Shown here: one piece after another, positions 1 to 7,957 of the stretch
How the letters are laid out: every line of letters begins with the position of its first letter
Position numbering within the stretch: position 1 is the first letter of the stretch
Assembly: GCA_023376005.1 (NCBI GenBank)
Contig: CM042152.1
Location: 73,384,815-73,448,814 of the forward strand
Origin: Doryteuthis pealeii
Lineage: Eukaryota; Mollusca; Cephalopoda; Myopsida; Loliginidae
Reading direction: 5' to 3'
Length of the DNA: 64,000 nt
Program-made: the position numbers and the translations under genes
Notes under the pieces: model-generated
Databases searched by the model: none
Seen by the model: the letters and a program-made list of their open reading frames with translations, nothing else
Told to the model about the DNA's origin: nothing

Positions 1-283
1 TAATGTGGTTATATTGACTGAAACAGGTGCAAATATCTTACTAAATACACGTTCTACAAGTTTCTACTTTGCACTTCAAAGACCAGTTTGAAGTGCTATT
101 TTATAGACCGTGTGTAAAGTGACTTCAAAAAGTTGAACACAATTATATAAGAGTTTATCGACTGCGCAAAGGAACATTAAAAAGTTTAAGCAAGATTTTA
201 TAGACTTCTAGACGATCCGCAAAACCATTGGTGAAATGATTTTAAATATATTGCTCTAAGAAAGGTCCTGATAGGATATGCCG
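1..283. other. Non-coding, AT-rich, nothing recognised
   Basis: No open frame, RNA fold or known repeat is evident here. The stretch runs into the TA/TG microsatellite that follows. Confidence 0.5.
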
Positions 284-329
284 ATATATATATATATATA
301 TGTGTTGTGTGTGTGTGTGTGTGTGTGTG
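284..329. repeat. (TA)n(TG)n microsatellite
   Basis: A run of alternating TA passes directly into alternating TG. The same compound TA-TG tract recurs beside fold-back repeats and ribozyme folds elsewhere in the window (51684, 61307, 62943). Confidence 0.95.
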
Positions 330-376
330 GAGAAAAGTAGACAAACACGGGATGTTATGGAAACTGGATGTTTATT

Positions 377-419
377 GTCGACGATGCAACGTTTCGGTCA
401 TTTAGACCATCATCAGGAC
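377..419 (-). ncRNA. Type I hammerhead ribozyme, minimal form (site A)
   Basis: Read on the minus strand, the conserved CUGAUGA box (plus positions 410-416) is followed by a 4-bp stem II (GGUC/GACC), then GAAA (395-392). A 3-bp stem III (ACG/CGU, 6-nt loop) ends in U-C at the cleavage position, and GAC then pairs with GUC upstream of the core as a short stem I. The predicted cut is between plus positions 380 and 379. One unpaired U lies between the CUGAUGA box and stem II, which may weaken activity. Minimal hammerheads with short stems III and I are known from Penelope-like retroelements and retrozymes. No PLE reverse transcriptase is seen nearby. Confidence 0.7.
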
Positions 420-420
420 C

Positions 421-612
421 AAAAGCCTAGTTCTAGCTTCAATGAAGGACATTTTCAGAATGGTTCAAAACAGTAGGTTGTCAGTAGGGGCGGGGGTGGG
501 CTGGGGGTATGGGTAGAGGATTTTCTTCCCTATAAATGGTGAGTGTTATATGGAGATGTAGGTGTTTGGTCAGAATGTTGGATGAATAGGGGATGGGTTC
601 AAAAAGTGAAAG

Positions 613-614
<2 letters not shown>
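421..614. other. Flank of hammerhead A, unidentified repeat arm
   Basis: No gene is seen. The stretch holds a G-rich tract near 485-510 and then runs into a TA microsatellite. It is probably part of the degenerate element that carries the hammerhead at 377-419. Confidence 0.3.

Positions 615-657
<43 letters not shown>
615..657. repeat. (TA)n microsatellite
   Basis: Uninterrupted alternating TA, ending at the start of the 65-bp direct repeat. Confidence 0.95.
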
Positions 658-659
<2 letters not shown>

Positions 660-777
660 GAGAATATGTGCTTAATTGAAGTCGTACCTAATTTTGAAAA
701 TTAATTGATTAATAATTAATTAATTAGGCGGGAATGCCTATTTAAATGTAAGGCTAAACAAATCGAGAAAAATCAAT

Positions 778-819
778 CTCTGTATATACATTTCGGCCTA
801 TTAGGCCTCATCAGCAGAG
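778..819 (-). ncRNA. Type I hammerhead ribozyme, minimal form (site B)
   Basis: On the minus strand, CUGAUGA (plus 814-808) is followed directly by a perfect 4-bp stem II (GGCC/GGCC, UAAUA loop), GAAA, a 2-bp stem III (AU/AU, 4-nt loop), and the U-A cleavage position. A 5-bp stem I then pairs CAGAG (782-778) with CUCUG (819-815). Every invariant hammerhead base is present, which makes this the cleanest ribozyme in the window. The predicted cut is between plus 783 and 782. It lies between the 65-bp direct repeats and is probably a Penelope-like or retrozyme remnant. Confidence 0.8.
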
Positions 820-831
820 CTATAGATAGGA

Positions 832-910
832 AGACCGCCCTATGCGTGATTCGAAACCGGACTGTCAAGCTGACAGGCCAGTACCATAACCCCTACACCA
901 AACGGACCTC
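832..910 (-). repeat. tRNA-derived SINE head
   Basis: On the minus strand an A-box-like TGGTGTAGGGGTTATGG and a B-box-like GGTTTCGAATC sit about 30 bp apart, as in a tRNA. It is not a working tRNA gene because the acceptor stem does not close. This SINE head differs from the other two SINE types in the window. Confidence 0.65.
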
Positions 911-1110
911 TTAGATTTTACGATTTGTTTAGAGTAGGTTAATATTCCTCTTGTAGTGACTTTTATTACACGACGATATAAGTATGTGAACACGATGTGT
1001 TTGGATATGGCTTCTTGCCGACAATTTTTGGGGAGAATATGTGCTTGATTGAAGTCGTACCTAATTTTGAAAATTAATTGATTAATAATTAATTAAAAAG
1101 TTGTAAAAGA

Positions 1111-1452
1111 ATGCTGCGTGCAGTCTTGAACAAGTCGTGGAAACAGCACCCCACAAGGAGGCAGCTGTATGGTCACATGCTCTCCGTCTCACACACCATC
1201 CGAGTAAGACGGACTAGGCATGCGGGACACTGCTAGAGAATAAAAGACGAGCTCATAAGCGACGTTCTCGTGTGGAAGCCAATTCATGGGTATGCTAGTG
1301 TTGGCCGCCCAGCAAGGACCTACATTGACCAACTATGCGAGGATACTGGTTGCTGCGCAGAGGAGCTCCCGGAGGCAATGAATGATAGGGAAGGTTGGCG
1401 AGAGATTGTCATGGATATCCGTGCTGCGGCACGACATGATATGATGATATAA
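1111..1452 (+). pseudogene. LINE ORF2 C-terminal fragment (RTE-like)
   Basis: One frame runs from 1111 to the stop at 1450-1452, broken by a single in-frame TAG at 1234-1236 where the family usually has Trp. Readable blocks include HAGHC, GRPARTYIDQLCEDTG and PEAMNDREGWRE. These match the C-terminal tail of LINE polyproteins that are abundant in cephalopod and many other invertebrate genomes. Only the tail is present; endonuclease and RT are absent. A TA microsatellite follows the stop, as expected for a 3' end. The family name is recalled from general knowledge and was not checked against a database. Confidence 0.7.
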
Positions 1453-1496
1453 TATATATATATATATATATAATATATATATATTATATATATATT
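1452..1496. repeat. (TA)n microsatellite
   Basis: A TA-rich interrupted tract at the 3' end of the LINE fragment. Confidence 0.9.
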
Positions 1497-1514
1497 CACC
1501 AAACGCCTCCGCAC

Positions 1515-1735
1515 AAGTAGGATGTGACACAAGGTCAATTTCTTAGGCGGAGTTTAACAGGTTTAAATTTAGAGTTTTCCTTCTCCCAGAATGGTTACCT
1601 AGCCAAGGTTAAAGAGCCCAGTCTGCCCTGCTATTTACCCACAATTTGAGGGAGAGTAGGATTCATACCTTTCCAGGAATTGAACTCGGGCGACGAGTCC
1701 ATTTCCCATGATTTTAACCATTACACCACGCGCTT

Positions 1736-1738
<3 letters not shown>
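1515..1738 (-). repeat. tRNA-derived SINE, full-length type
   Basis: On the minus strand it begins GGAAGCGCGTGGTGTAATGG (A box) with a B-box-like GAGTTCAATTCC, followed by a body of about 170 bp ending near a run that reads as GTGTCACATCC. A second copy is at 54722-55000 in the same orientation, with fragments at 55060-55115 and 57300-57360. The structure is that of a tRNA-related cephalopod SINE. Confidence 0.8.

Positions 1739-1777
<39 letters not shown>
1738..1777. repeat. (TA)n microsatellite
   Basis: Pure alternating TA between a SINE and hammerhead C. Confidence 0.95.
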
Positions 1778-1780
<3 letters not shown>

Positions 1781-1801
1781 ATAAACCTAATGAGTCAGAT
1801 A

Positions 1802-1838
1802 AACCTACTACAAGTTTCGCTTAGTGCTCTTCAGGGCT
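1802..1838 (-). ncRNA. Type I hammerhead ribozyme, minimal form (site C)
   Basis: On the minus strand, CUGAAGA (plus 1834-1828; position 7 may be any base) is followed by a 2-bp stem II (GC/GC, loop ACUAA) and GAAA. A 3-bp stem III (ACU/AGU, loop UGU) leads to the U-A cleavage position (1807-1806). Stem I then pairs GGUU (1805-1802) with AGCC (1838-1835), one pair being G-U. All catalytic-core bases are intact. Stem II is very short, so activity is uncertain. TA microsatellites flank it on both sides. Confidence 0.65.
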
Positions 1839-1851
1839 AAGATCCGACTCT

Positions 1852-1871
1852 TTATATATATATATATATAT
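1852..1871. repeat. (TA)n microsatellite
   Basis: A short TA run just outside hammerhead C. Confidence 0.9.
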
Positions 1872-2005
1872 TGCCGCTTTAGCGTTTCTGTAGCGGTGGC
1901 ATTAGTAATTTATCGAATAGTGATCAATATATCATAAACATACAGCTATAATAATTGTCGAAAAATTAAGGAAAAAATATGGGTCTACCCTGGTTTCGAT
2001 CTTGG

Positions 2006-3138
2006 GGTTGTTTTTGTTTTTGTCTTTTGGGCGTTTCTTTGGGAGAGGGGTGTCTCGCGTCAAAGAAATAAACATGTTACCAGCCGTCAACCCACAACAC
2101 CAACCTCGCCATTACACACTTAATAAATAATAATAATCCATTAATAATGGAGATTCAGTCTCTATTTGTCTGTAACCGAAACTACGTCACTGCTTCGATC
2201 TTGATCAAAAGATCAAGATCGAAACCAGGATTATGAGCTAAATTGTAGTATCCTTCTGATATTTGTTCCTCGGATAATCACAGAAAATTGTAGAGTAATT
2301 CAAATTAAGAACAAACAATGGAAAATAATTTTTGATTATCAAAATTATATCTTGAAACCAAATAATTGCTTGCAAAATACTGACTTCGGCATTGAAATAG
2401 TCCTATAAGAAATCACGTGAGATAAAACCGTCAAACCAACCAACCAAGTGGACTTCCTTCATATCATTTTACGCGATTGTCAATAATAAAATAATTTATG
2501 GACTCCGACTAAGTATGTAATAAAAGTTGAGGGTTCATAAAAAAAATAAGGTAAATAAATAAATAAAAATAATACAATGTATCTGAATTAAAGTTAGGTC
2601 CTTGCAGGTGCGACCCGTCTTGGTGTGTGTGTGTGGGGGGGGAGCTAATGGTGCAGAGATCGTCGAGCCCATCCTATATCGCGTATATATCTGTTATAAA
2701 GATCAGGACAGAGAGGGAGAGAGAGGGAGGGAAAGAGGGGGAGTATTTTTTATATCATTTCTATACTTGTTTTTGAGCTGTTATTTGTTGTTGTTGTTGT
2801 TGTTGTTGATTTGTTTGGGGGTTTTTTGTCGGTGTTGTTCTTGTGGAGGGGTGTGTTAGTTCTTACACATTTTTTTTTCTAATTCTGTTTCATTTCATTT
2901 ATTTTCCTTTTTCATCGTCCTGGGGGTTTTTTTTTTGTTTTTTTTGGGGGGAGATGTTTGTTTTTGTTTTTTGGGCGTTTCTTTGGAAAGGGGTGTCTCG
3001 CGTCAAAGAAATAAACATGTTACCAGCCGTCAACCCACAACACCAACCTCGCCATTACACACTTAATAAATAATAATAATCCATTAATAATGGAGATCCA
3101 GTCTCTATTTGTCTGTAACCGAAACTACGTCACTGCTT
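2006..3138. repeat. Direct duplication, two ~187-bp copies
   Basis: 2006-2195 and 2953-3138 are near-identical (T/G-rich start, then GGGCGTTTCTTTGG through ACGTCACTGCTT). The 750 bp between them contain no gene. At 2195 the first copy breaks into another sequence, while the second continues into the dispersed repeat that starts near 3083. Confidence 0.8.
2196..2952. other. Spacer between direct repeats, no gene
   Basis: AT-rich sequence with a GT-rich and GAGA-rich simple-sequence patch at 2625-2750 and T/G-rich low-complexity sequence to 2950. The short open frames here are low-complexity and not credible genes. Confidence 0.5.
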
Positions 3139-3470
3139 ACGTCACATTACCCAAAATCGTCATAACATAGAATAAATACACTTAAAATTTGAGCATGCAA
3201 CCTTAGACGGTCCTCATTGTTTCTTAAAACAATTTTAATAGATACATGTGCAGTATTATATATTTGTATATAATTTGTTTTATTTTAATAAATATTTAAA
3301 GTCATCAGAACTAAGTTTGCATTTCAAATTGTTTTATCTTTATTCATTTTTTTTATCCTTTAATATATTTGATGATTTTACTTACTTATGGTACAAACTC
3401 TCTGACATTGAATTTTTAATTGACACCCCTTAAGGCAATATCTTTTAAAACAAAAAATTTATCCCACCCG
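3083..3470. repeat. Dispersed repeat (copy 1 of 2)
   Basis: It matches 55430-55795 in the same orientation over about 370 bp with scattered differences. Shared blocks include AATAATGGAGAT, the CGTCATAACATAGAATAAATACAC region and GTACAAACTC near the end. No coding frame is shared. It is an unidentified interspersed element. Confidence 0.75.
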
Positions 3471-3503
3471 GAGGGCGATTATTATTTCATTTTTTTTTTG
3501 CTA

Positions 3504-3504
<1 letters not shown>

Positions 3505-3540
<36 letters not shown>

Positions 3541-3738
3541 TCGGCATTTCAGTCCCGGAAGACTATTAAATAGTTTTTGTGTCCCTGAAGTTACAGCGCC
3601 TCCTGTGACTCCAATGCTCGAAAAACATTCTCGACCACAGATGTCGCATGTGAAGGCTGTCCCTGAAGATGTTGATGTACCGGTGTCTTGTTGCCGCTGC
3701 TTTCTTCTGGATTTTTTAATCAATTAATAATAATAATA

Positions 3739-3768
<30 letters not shown>
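3505..3768. repeat. Two (TAA)n tracts around an unidentified segment
   Basis: (AAT)n at 3505-3540 and again at 3725-3768, with about 185 bp between them. (AAT)n is also the 3' tail of the LINE remnants at 53690-59310, so these may mark old LINE 3' ends. Confidence 0.6.
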
Positions 3769-3769
<1 letters not shown>

Positions 3770-3854
3770 TTTCTCTGAATGTTTGAGAGGAGGCTTGAAT
3801 ATTAGTATTATCTGCGTTATTTGGACTATTGTCCCCATCTTCATTGTTATTTGT

Positions 3855-3892
3855 ACGTTTCGGCCGATATACCCTCCGGCCTTCTTCAGGTA
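3855..3892 (-). ncRNA. Hammerhead-like core, probably degenerate (site D)
   Basis: On the minus strand CUGAAGA is followed by one extra A, a 5-bp stem II (GGCCG/CGGCC) and GAAAC. The expected short stem III ending in U-H is not found, so cleavage is doubtful. It lies at the edge of the short inverted peptide-like repeat at 3895-4150. Confidence 0.4.
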
Positions 3893-3894
3893 TT

Positions 3895-4150
3895 TCTTGT
3901 CGGACTCGGGAACCTTCTCGGACTCGGGAACCTTCTTTTCGAACTCAGGAACTTTCTTGTCGTATTCTGGAGCCATCACGGAACTTTGAACCTAACCCTT
4001 TATTTAGTCCACGGGGGTATCCTGTTCTCATTCCGCTAACCATAGCTGGGGTAGGAGTTGTGTTAATTAATTATTTTTCATGAAATTGAGATGGCTCCCG
4101 AATACGACAAGAAAGTGTCCCGAATACGACAAGAAAGTGTCCCGAATACG
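3895..4150. repeat. Inverted short-period repeat (fold-back)
   Basis: 3895-3980 read on the minus strand and 4085-4150 read on the plus strand share a 21-27 bp unit of the form CCGAATACGACAAGAAAGT. The unit is tandem within each arm and inverted between arms about a centre near 4035. The minus-strand frame would encode KKVPE-type repeats (MAPEYDKKVPEFEKKVPESE). The frame is short and I do not call a gene. Confidence 0.6.
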
Positions 4151-4590
4151 ACAAATAATGTTTCTGAATAGATTGTGGACATGTTTCTAAGATTTATAAT
4201 CTATATTTTTTTCGTTTAAAGCTAATTAATTATCATCATTATGTCGCGCTGACATCACATATTCCCACTCTCTCACTTGCCACCCGTACCCTATCGGTCA
4301 TCGCCCCTGGCAGGCTTTCCGCTTGTCATCTACTATCCGGACAGAGTTGATTGATGTAGGATTTTGCTGGTCGGCCTACAATCGTGTGTTTATGTATAGA
4401 TGTTCATGGGAGAACGTCACTTATGAATTCGTCCTTAGTTTCCTGTTAATATATATATATATATATAGTTTTTTTTCCGTAGTTAGGGTCTTTCCATGTA
4501 TGGTTTAACCAAGCTGATGCAGGTAGACCATAAGGAGAGCTCAATGTGCCTAATACCAGTGAGTAAAAGGACAGAGCAAGATATTTAGTA

Positions 4591-4818
4591 AATGAAGAAA
4601 AACTCTAAACTTGCTTCATTACAATAATTTATTTCAACCGTATTACTACGGCATCTGCAGGTAATCATAAGAACATGTCATGTTCGTATTACTACGGCAT
4701 CTTCAGGTAATCACAAGAACATGACATGTTCTTGTGATTACCTGAAGATGCCATAGTAATACGGTTGAAATAAATTATTGTAATGAAGCAAGTTTAGAGT
4801 TTTTCTTCATTTACTAAT
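4591..4818. repeat. Fold-back element with near-perfect arms
   Basis: The sequence from TAAATGAAGAAAAACTC (about 4591) returns as its reverse complement ending about 4818, with the centre near 4720. One extra internal copy of the GTATTACTACGGCATC segment lies in the left half. A related inverted copy is at 62266-62495. It carries the hammerhead fold at 4737-4784 and is followed by a TA microsatellite at 4823-4861. Confidence 0.8.
4737..4784 (+). ncRNA. Hammerhead ribozyme fold inside the fold-back (site H)
   Basis: Stem I is AUUAC (4737-4741) with GUAAU (4780-4784). The core is CUGAAGA (4742-4748). Stem II is GCCAUA/UACGGU with one mismatch created by a G-to-A change relative to neighbouring copies. 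GAAA is at 4767-4770. Stem III is AUA/UAU (4770-4772 with 4776-4778) and U4779 is at the cleavage position. An unpaired U sits on each side of stem II, so activity is uncertain, but the three-stem layout is complete. Confidence 0.5.
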
Positions 4819-4821
4819 ATA

Positions 4822-4822
<1 letters not shown>

Positions 4823-4861
<39 letters not shown>
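4823..4861. repeat. (TA)n microsatellite
   Basis: Pure TA run after the fold-back. Confidence 0.95.
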
Positions 4862-4863
<2 letters not shown>

Positions 4864-5202
4864 TCATCAAGTCGTGTCGACAGCTTCAGATCTCTCTCGA
4901 TTGACATCCGTCCTTGTTGGTTATAGCTCCTGGGTGGTCTTCCGCACAGCATCCAGTATCCGCACAGAAGTGATTTGTGTAGATTTTTGCTATTCGGCCT
5001 ACACTGGTGTGTCCATGTGTGGATGTCCACAGAAGAACGTCACTTATAAGTTCGTACTTATTTTTCTAACAGTGTCCAATGTGTCATTTTTGTGTTACTT
5101 AATGGTTTGCATGAGGGGAGGTAAGTGACCGTACACCAGCTTTATTGAAGTCAGTTAGCCTGCTGTTGGTTTTAATAACATCAGCTAAACAGAATTAAAG
5201 CA

Positions 5203-5398
5203 GTGTCCAATACAGCTGGTATAAATAGGAATGAAGAATGATCCATTCATGAATCAAGGTGATTTGGGTCATTTCATTCCTTGAGCTCTGATTGGCTGCC
5301 TGACTGGTTGATTTGCATGACACTGTGGAGTCCCATATATACCTGGTCACTTGGCAGTGGACTTTGTGTCATTTCGAGCTTGTATTCAGTTACATTCT
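5203..5398 (+). promoter_or_regulatory. Histone-type promoter, cut off from its gene by the LINE
   Basis: Two TATA-like boxes are visible: TATAAATA at 5219-5226 (with CCAAT at 5206-5210) and CATATATACC at 5334-5343. The second is preceded by an inverted CCAAT (ATTGG, 5291-5295) and a perfect ATTTGCAT octamer (5311-5318). Octamer plus CCAAT plus TATA is typical of replication-dependent histone promoters. A start site would fall about 5365-5395, where the LINE begins (about 5398). The first histone gene downstream is H3 at 12248, on the other side of the LINE. I infer this is that gene's original promoter. It could instead belong to a lost neighbour. Confidence 0.55.
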
Positions 5399-5670
5399 TG
5401 TTGTGTCAAGTTGTTTTATCGCGCGAGTGGCCTGTGAGTATGTTGGTTAAGGACATTCCTTTGCCAACCTATTCGCAGGTCAGGAATTCTTTATCACTTC
5501 CTCCTGCTTTAGTAGCAGTCTTTTTCTCAGTATTCTTTCTTTCTTTTACTTTTGACAAGCACGTCCCTTTACAGTAAGCAACTGAATATTTTATTTTATT
5601 TTCACCCCCTTTTGGGGTTTTTTCTTTTTGTTTGCCCTGTTGGGCATTTTATGCTACATATCCATAAATA

Positions 5671-7946
5671 ATGGATATTTATGACGACCCCTTTGCGGAC
5701 GGTTTCGACATTTTGACAAGCTGGGAGACGACACAGCCGAAGACCTATTTAAAGACTTCGACATTATCTCAACCAGCGTAGAAGCAGTAAAAACTGTTCT
5801 AACGGAACCGCACTCAGAAAAGGAACCAACAACAAAGAACCAACCGGGACTATAACTAACCCCGAAGGGCGAACCCCGTTCAAAACCAAAACGAAGGACC
5901 GTGGTGAACGAGGCCACCCCGAAACAAACCAATAATGAGACTCCGAAAAGGGTACAAATGCCAGCCCACACCGGGTGGAGACAACACCGTGACTCCGGAG
6001 AATGCGGCTACCCCGAAGGGAAAAAAGCGTAGGAGGGGGAAAAAGCCCCTGGTGCCTCCACCAGCAATGCCTGGTACCTCAAAAGGCACCACGGAGTGGC
6101 CAGCCCTCCCAAAGGCTCTACAGGAGCCACTTCCCAAGGGAGGGCCCCAAGAAGCACCAACAAGGGCCCCAGAGCCGGCCAGGGAGACAGGCTGGAGACC
6201 GTCTCAGGAAGGAATATTCAAGGAGCGGAATCCGGAGCTCCACAGGTCCAACTGGACCAAAAAATACAGAGACCTGCTGGAGGGGAGCGTCATTGGGCCC
6301 CTCCCCGAGGCAGTTGAGAGTTTGGAGCCGAGGATTCTTTCGTTCATAGGCGCGGAGGCGGTCTCAAGAGGACTGATCGGCCTCACGAGGGAGGGAATGT
6401 TGGACATTCTGCTGGCAAACAGAGTTCCTGCCGAGCATATGAGCGGAGGGAGGTTTGCCACGTGGGATGTCCTCTTCCCAAGCGAGGCCGAAGCAGTGAG
6501 GTCTGCAACTGGGAGCCTTTTCTACAAGGAGGTTGAACTGCAGCCAGAGTACGAGGGCGGAGGGCGGACTCGCGTAGCCCTGCATAACGTCCCCGCAGCT
6601 GTATCGGAAGAACAACTAGTGGCGATGCTGAGTAGCTACGGAGAGGTGAAAGCAAGCAATACCACGCTAAACAGAGGGGTGCGGGTGGGCGAGTCCCCTT
6701 CATAATGAACCTAAGAAAGACGGATTTGACAGTATCCCAGACCAGTACTCGGTTAACGACCAAACCATCACAGTCGTCGTCGAGGGGCGTAGACCCCATT
6801 GCTGGGACTGTCGAATGCAAGGCCATACTGCTAAAAACTGTCCTAAAAGGCTACTTGCCAAGCGAGCCACCATGACGTCAGCAATAGCAGCAGCAGGAGC
6901 GGCGGCGTCAGCAACAAAACACCTGGAAGGCAGCAGAGGAAAATCTACTACTACTAACCTCAACACAGAGAGAGTGGGAGACGACTGGAATGAAGTGAAG
7001 AGGAAGGGGAGGAGGGAATCCTACGCTGCAACCATTACTGCCTCCCCCGTCAAGAAACAACACCAAAACCTTCTCCAAAGGTTACCCCATTTAAGAACCC
7101 CAGCAAGCCTGCTCCAGTGGTGGTTATACCAATGGAGTTAATGGATGCTGGAGTTAAAAGAAGAATTTGTGCTGAGGGGGAGACGGCTGACCGTAAAATG
7201 GCGGTCAGCCGAAAAAAGAAAAAATCCCAGACCGTAGACCCTACACAAAAACACAGTGGAAGAAGTCCACTACAAACATAACACTTAAAAATAACATACC
7301 TACCCAGTCCCCTACACCTTCATCCCAGCCCACTGATTCGCACACACAAAACCCCGAATCCACTCCCCCTCAAAAAGAAAAAGAGTAAAAGAAAAAAGAG
7401 AAAAATCTATTTCACCGGCGAAATCAAGTTCGCCGGACAGTCAGACCCATCCACGGAACCGAAAAAGAGACCTTTTTCCTGAGAACTTATGCATGGTGGA
7501 GCCCGAACAGGTTGAAAAGAACCTGACTGTACAACAAAAAAGAGCGTGGGCCCCACTCCTGCAGTTAGACTCCGTGGATGGGAAATCAACAAATAATCCC
7601 TTAAATTTCAGGGATGCACCCTGGTTACCACTTTTGTTCGGGAGGCCAGCGGCCATGCACTGGGGATATGGCGAACCATAGACGCAGCCGAAAAGGCCTT
7701 CCGGGCGTTAAGTTGGTTAACAGGGTGCATCCCTATTGTAAGACTATGAAACCTAAATGCAAGGGGAGGGTCCCCGTTTTCATGCACCCTTCTTTTTACA
7801 GGGCACTAAAAATAAAGTATCCCCAGGATGTCGGAGGTATTGCCAGAACAGATACCGTTACCAAAGAATTAGGTACCGGGAGTCTTGGACAAACCGTCGG
7901 CGTCCTTACCCGAGAGGATTTCCTGCCAGTGGTGGACACTGATTAA
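5671..7946 (+). pseudogene. LINE ORF1, RNA-binding gag-like protein, frameshifted
   Basis: The start is the ATG shared by all four copies (protein begins MDI, then an acidic stretch). The stop TAA at 7944-7946 lies 11 nt before ORF2. The intact product would be about 755 residues. It has a Pro/Lys-rich N-terminal third, an RRM-like block near residue 297 (HNVPAAVSEEQL), one CCHC zinc knuckle near residues 376-390 (CWDCRMQGHTAKNC, C-x2-C-x4-H-x4-C), a low-complexity S/T/P/K linker, and a conserved C-terminal block of about 150 residues (from about LDSVDGKS to FLPVVDTD) that I do not recognise. The family role is to coat element RNA. This copy has a 2-base insertion near 5713, a lost A near 6692 and further indels, so it cannot encode one protein as written. 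Confidence 0.8.
6114..6627 (+). other. A-to-G hypermutated segment of LINE ORF1
   Basis: Against the three right-hand copies (unit 1 at about 36000-36550, unit 2 at 42690-43180, unit 3 at 49380-49890), I count by eye about 48 sites where this copy has G and the others have A on the sense strand, with about two differences of other kinds. No changed A follows a G; the preceding base is A, T or C. Changes are absent just outside the segment. The effect is many Lys-to-Gly/Glu/Arg replacements, with the frame left open because A-to-G cannot create stops. This matches the known ADAR editing preference against a 5' G. Confidence 0.8.
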
Positions 7947-7957
7947 GGTAAGCGACA

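Larger units (their letters stand above)
658..1096. repeat. 65-bp direct repeats bracketing a ribozyme and SINE
   Basis: Positions 658-722 and 1032-1096 are nearly identical (one A/G difference seen). Both begin GGGAGAATATGTGCTT and end in the ATTAATAATTAATTA palindrome. They enclose hammerhead B and a tRNA-like SINE head. They could be short terminal repeats of a non-autonomous element or a local duplication; no coding capacity lies between them. Confidence 0.7.
4290..5075. repeat. Diverged direct repeat pair, ~150 bp
   Basis: 4290-4446 and 4925-5075 align with many substitutions. Both have a TATCCGSACAGA block, a CGGCCTACA block and GAACGTCACTTAT in the same order. Between them lie the fold-back at 4591-4818 and a TA microsatellite. 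No gene is supported. Confidence 0.6.

Noticed and set aside
2602..3073. Hydrophobic small proteins (F/L/C-rich frames)
   Set aside because: T/G-rich low-complexity sequence within a duplicated repeat; no start context or conservation.
3855..3892. Site D as an active hammerhead
   Set aside because: Core present but no stem III ending in U-H; listed only as degenerate.
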